A DNA stretch of 50,640 nt from Thermovenabulum sp049701175 (GTDB lineage: Bacteria > Bacillota > Thermosediminibacteria > Thermosediminibacterales > Thermosediminibacteraceae). The position numbers and the translations under genes are program-made. Shown piece by piece: positions 50,577 through 50,640 of this stretch. Positions within the stretch are counted from its first letter, which is position 1. Each line of letters starts with the position of its first letter. The DNA is taken from assembly GCF_049701175.1 (NCBI RefSeq), contig NZ_JBNATW010000018.1, forward strand, positions 1-50,640, given 5' to 3'. The notes under the pieces were generated by a model, which did no database searches, was not told where the DNA came from, and worked only from the letters and a program-made list of their open reading frames with translations.

Positions 50577-50640
50577 GATTACACTCAGAGCTTTTTGCTT
50601 TGTAGCATTTTTTTAATTTTTATCACTTATTTATTGCAAT

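Overview
The window reads as one contiguous chromosomal segment of an A+T-rich, spore-forming, anaerobic member of the Clostridia, most like the Thermoanaerobacterales/Thermosediminibacterales. Evidence: an alpha/beta-type SASP, SpoVS and YlbJ (sporulation); a Pta-AckA acetate pathway; FabK as the only visible enoyl-ACP reductase; FapR; many TTG and GTG starts behind strong Shine-Dalgarno sequences; and the Firmicute gene orders yloU-yloV-recG and fapR-plsX-fabH-...-rnc-smc-ftsY-ylxM-ffh-rpsP-khpA-rimM-trmD-rplS-rbgA-rnhB. Genus cannot be fixed from sequence reading alone. Almost everything except the permease at 8.6 kb, tmcAL and ylbJ lies on the minus strand.

Region 1 (about 0.4-10 kb) is the accessory part. 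A six-gene minus-strand operon encodes an Asp/Glu-hydantoin racemase-like protein, a short HyuA-like protein, a DUF917 protein, an 83-residue winged-helix-like protein, an M24 metallopeptidase and a second DUF917 protein. It is flanked by a PucR-family regulator and a divergent NCS1 nucleobase/hydantoin-type permease. A shared 17-bp palindrome (TTGTT-N7-AACAA) overlaps the operon promoter and lies again between pucR and the permease gene. HyuB and a classical dihydropyrimidinase-type hydantoinase are both absent. This is the best candidate for an undescribed catabolic system in the window; its substrate is unknown.

Region 2 (10-16 kb) holds a CheW-chemoreceptor pair behind a cyclic-di-GMP-I (GEMM) riboswitch with a readable terminator/antiterminator, a lysine 6-aminotransferase-like gene, and a uracil/xanthine permease.

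Region 3 (16-39.8 kb) is core: ribosome and SRP genes (rnhB to ftsY), then smc, spoVS, rnc, the complete type II fatty acid synthesis cluster under FapR, and rpmF-yceD-ackA-pta. The smc-ftsY junction is split by a decayed TnpB-type (IS200/IS605 OrfB) element. Its coding sequence has lost the middle of the RuvC nuclease, while a structured omega-RNA-like 3' end remains. The DegV (FakB-like) protein of the fatty acid cluster and the FakA-like kinase at 48.5 kb together suggest a fatty-acid kinase route feeding PlsX acyl-phosphate.

Region 4 (39.9-50.6 kb) is the ylb/ylo neighbourhood: tmcAL, a Lon-like PDZ protease, a patatin-like protein, ylbJ, coaD, rsmD, an orphan promoter-terminator unit that may be a C-rich small RNA, a SASP gene, recG, the FakA-like gene and an Asp23 protein. 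The first 54 bases are a pure T run, probably a contig-end artefact. No rRNA, tRNA, CRISPR array, prophage or antibiotic-resistance gene was seen.
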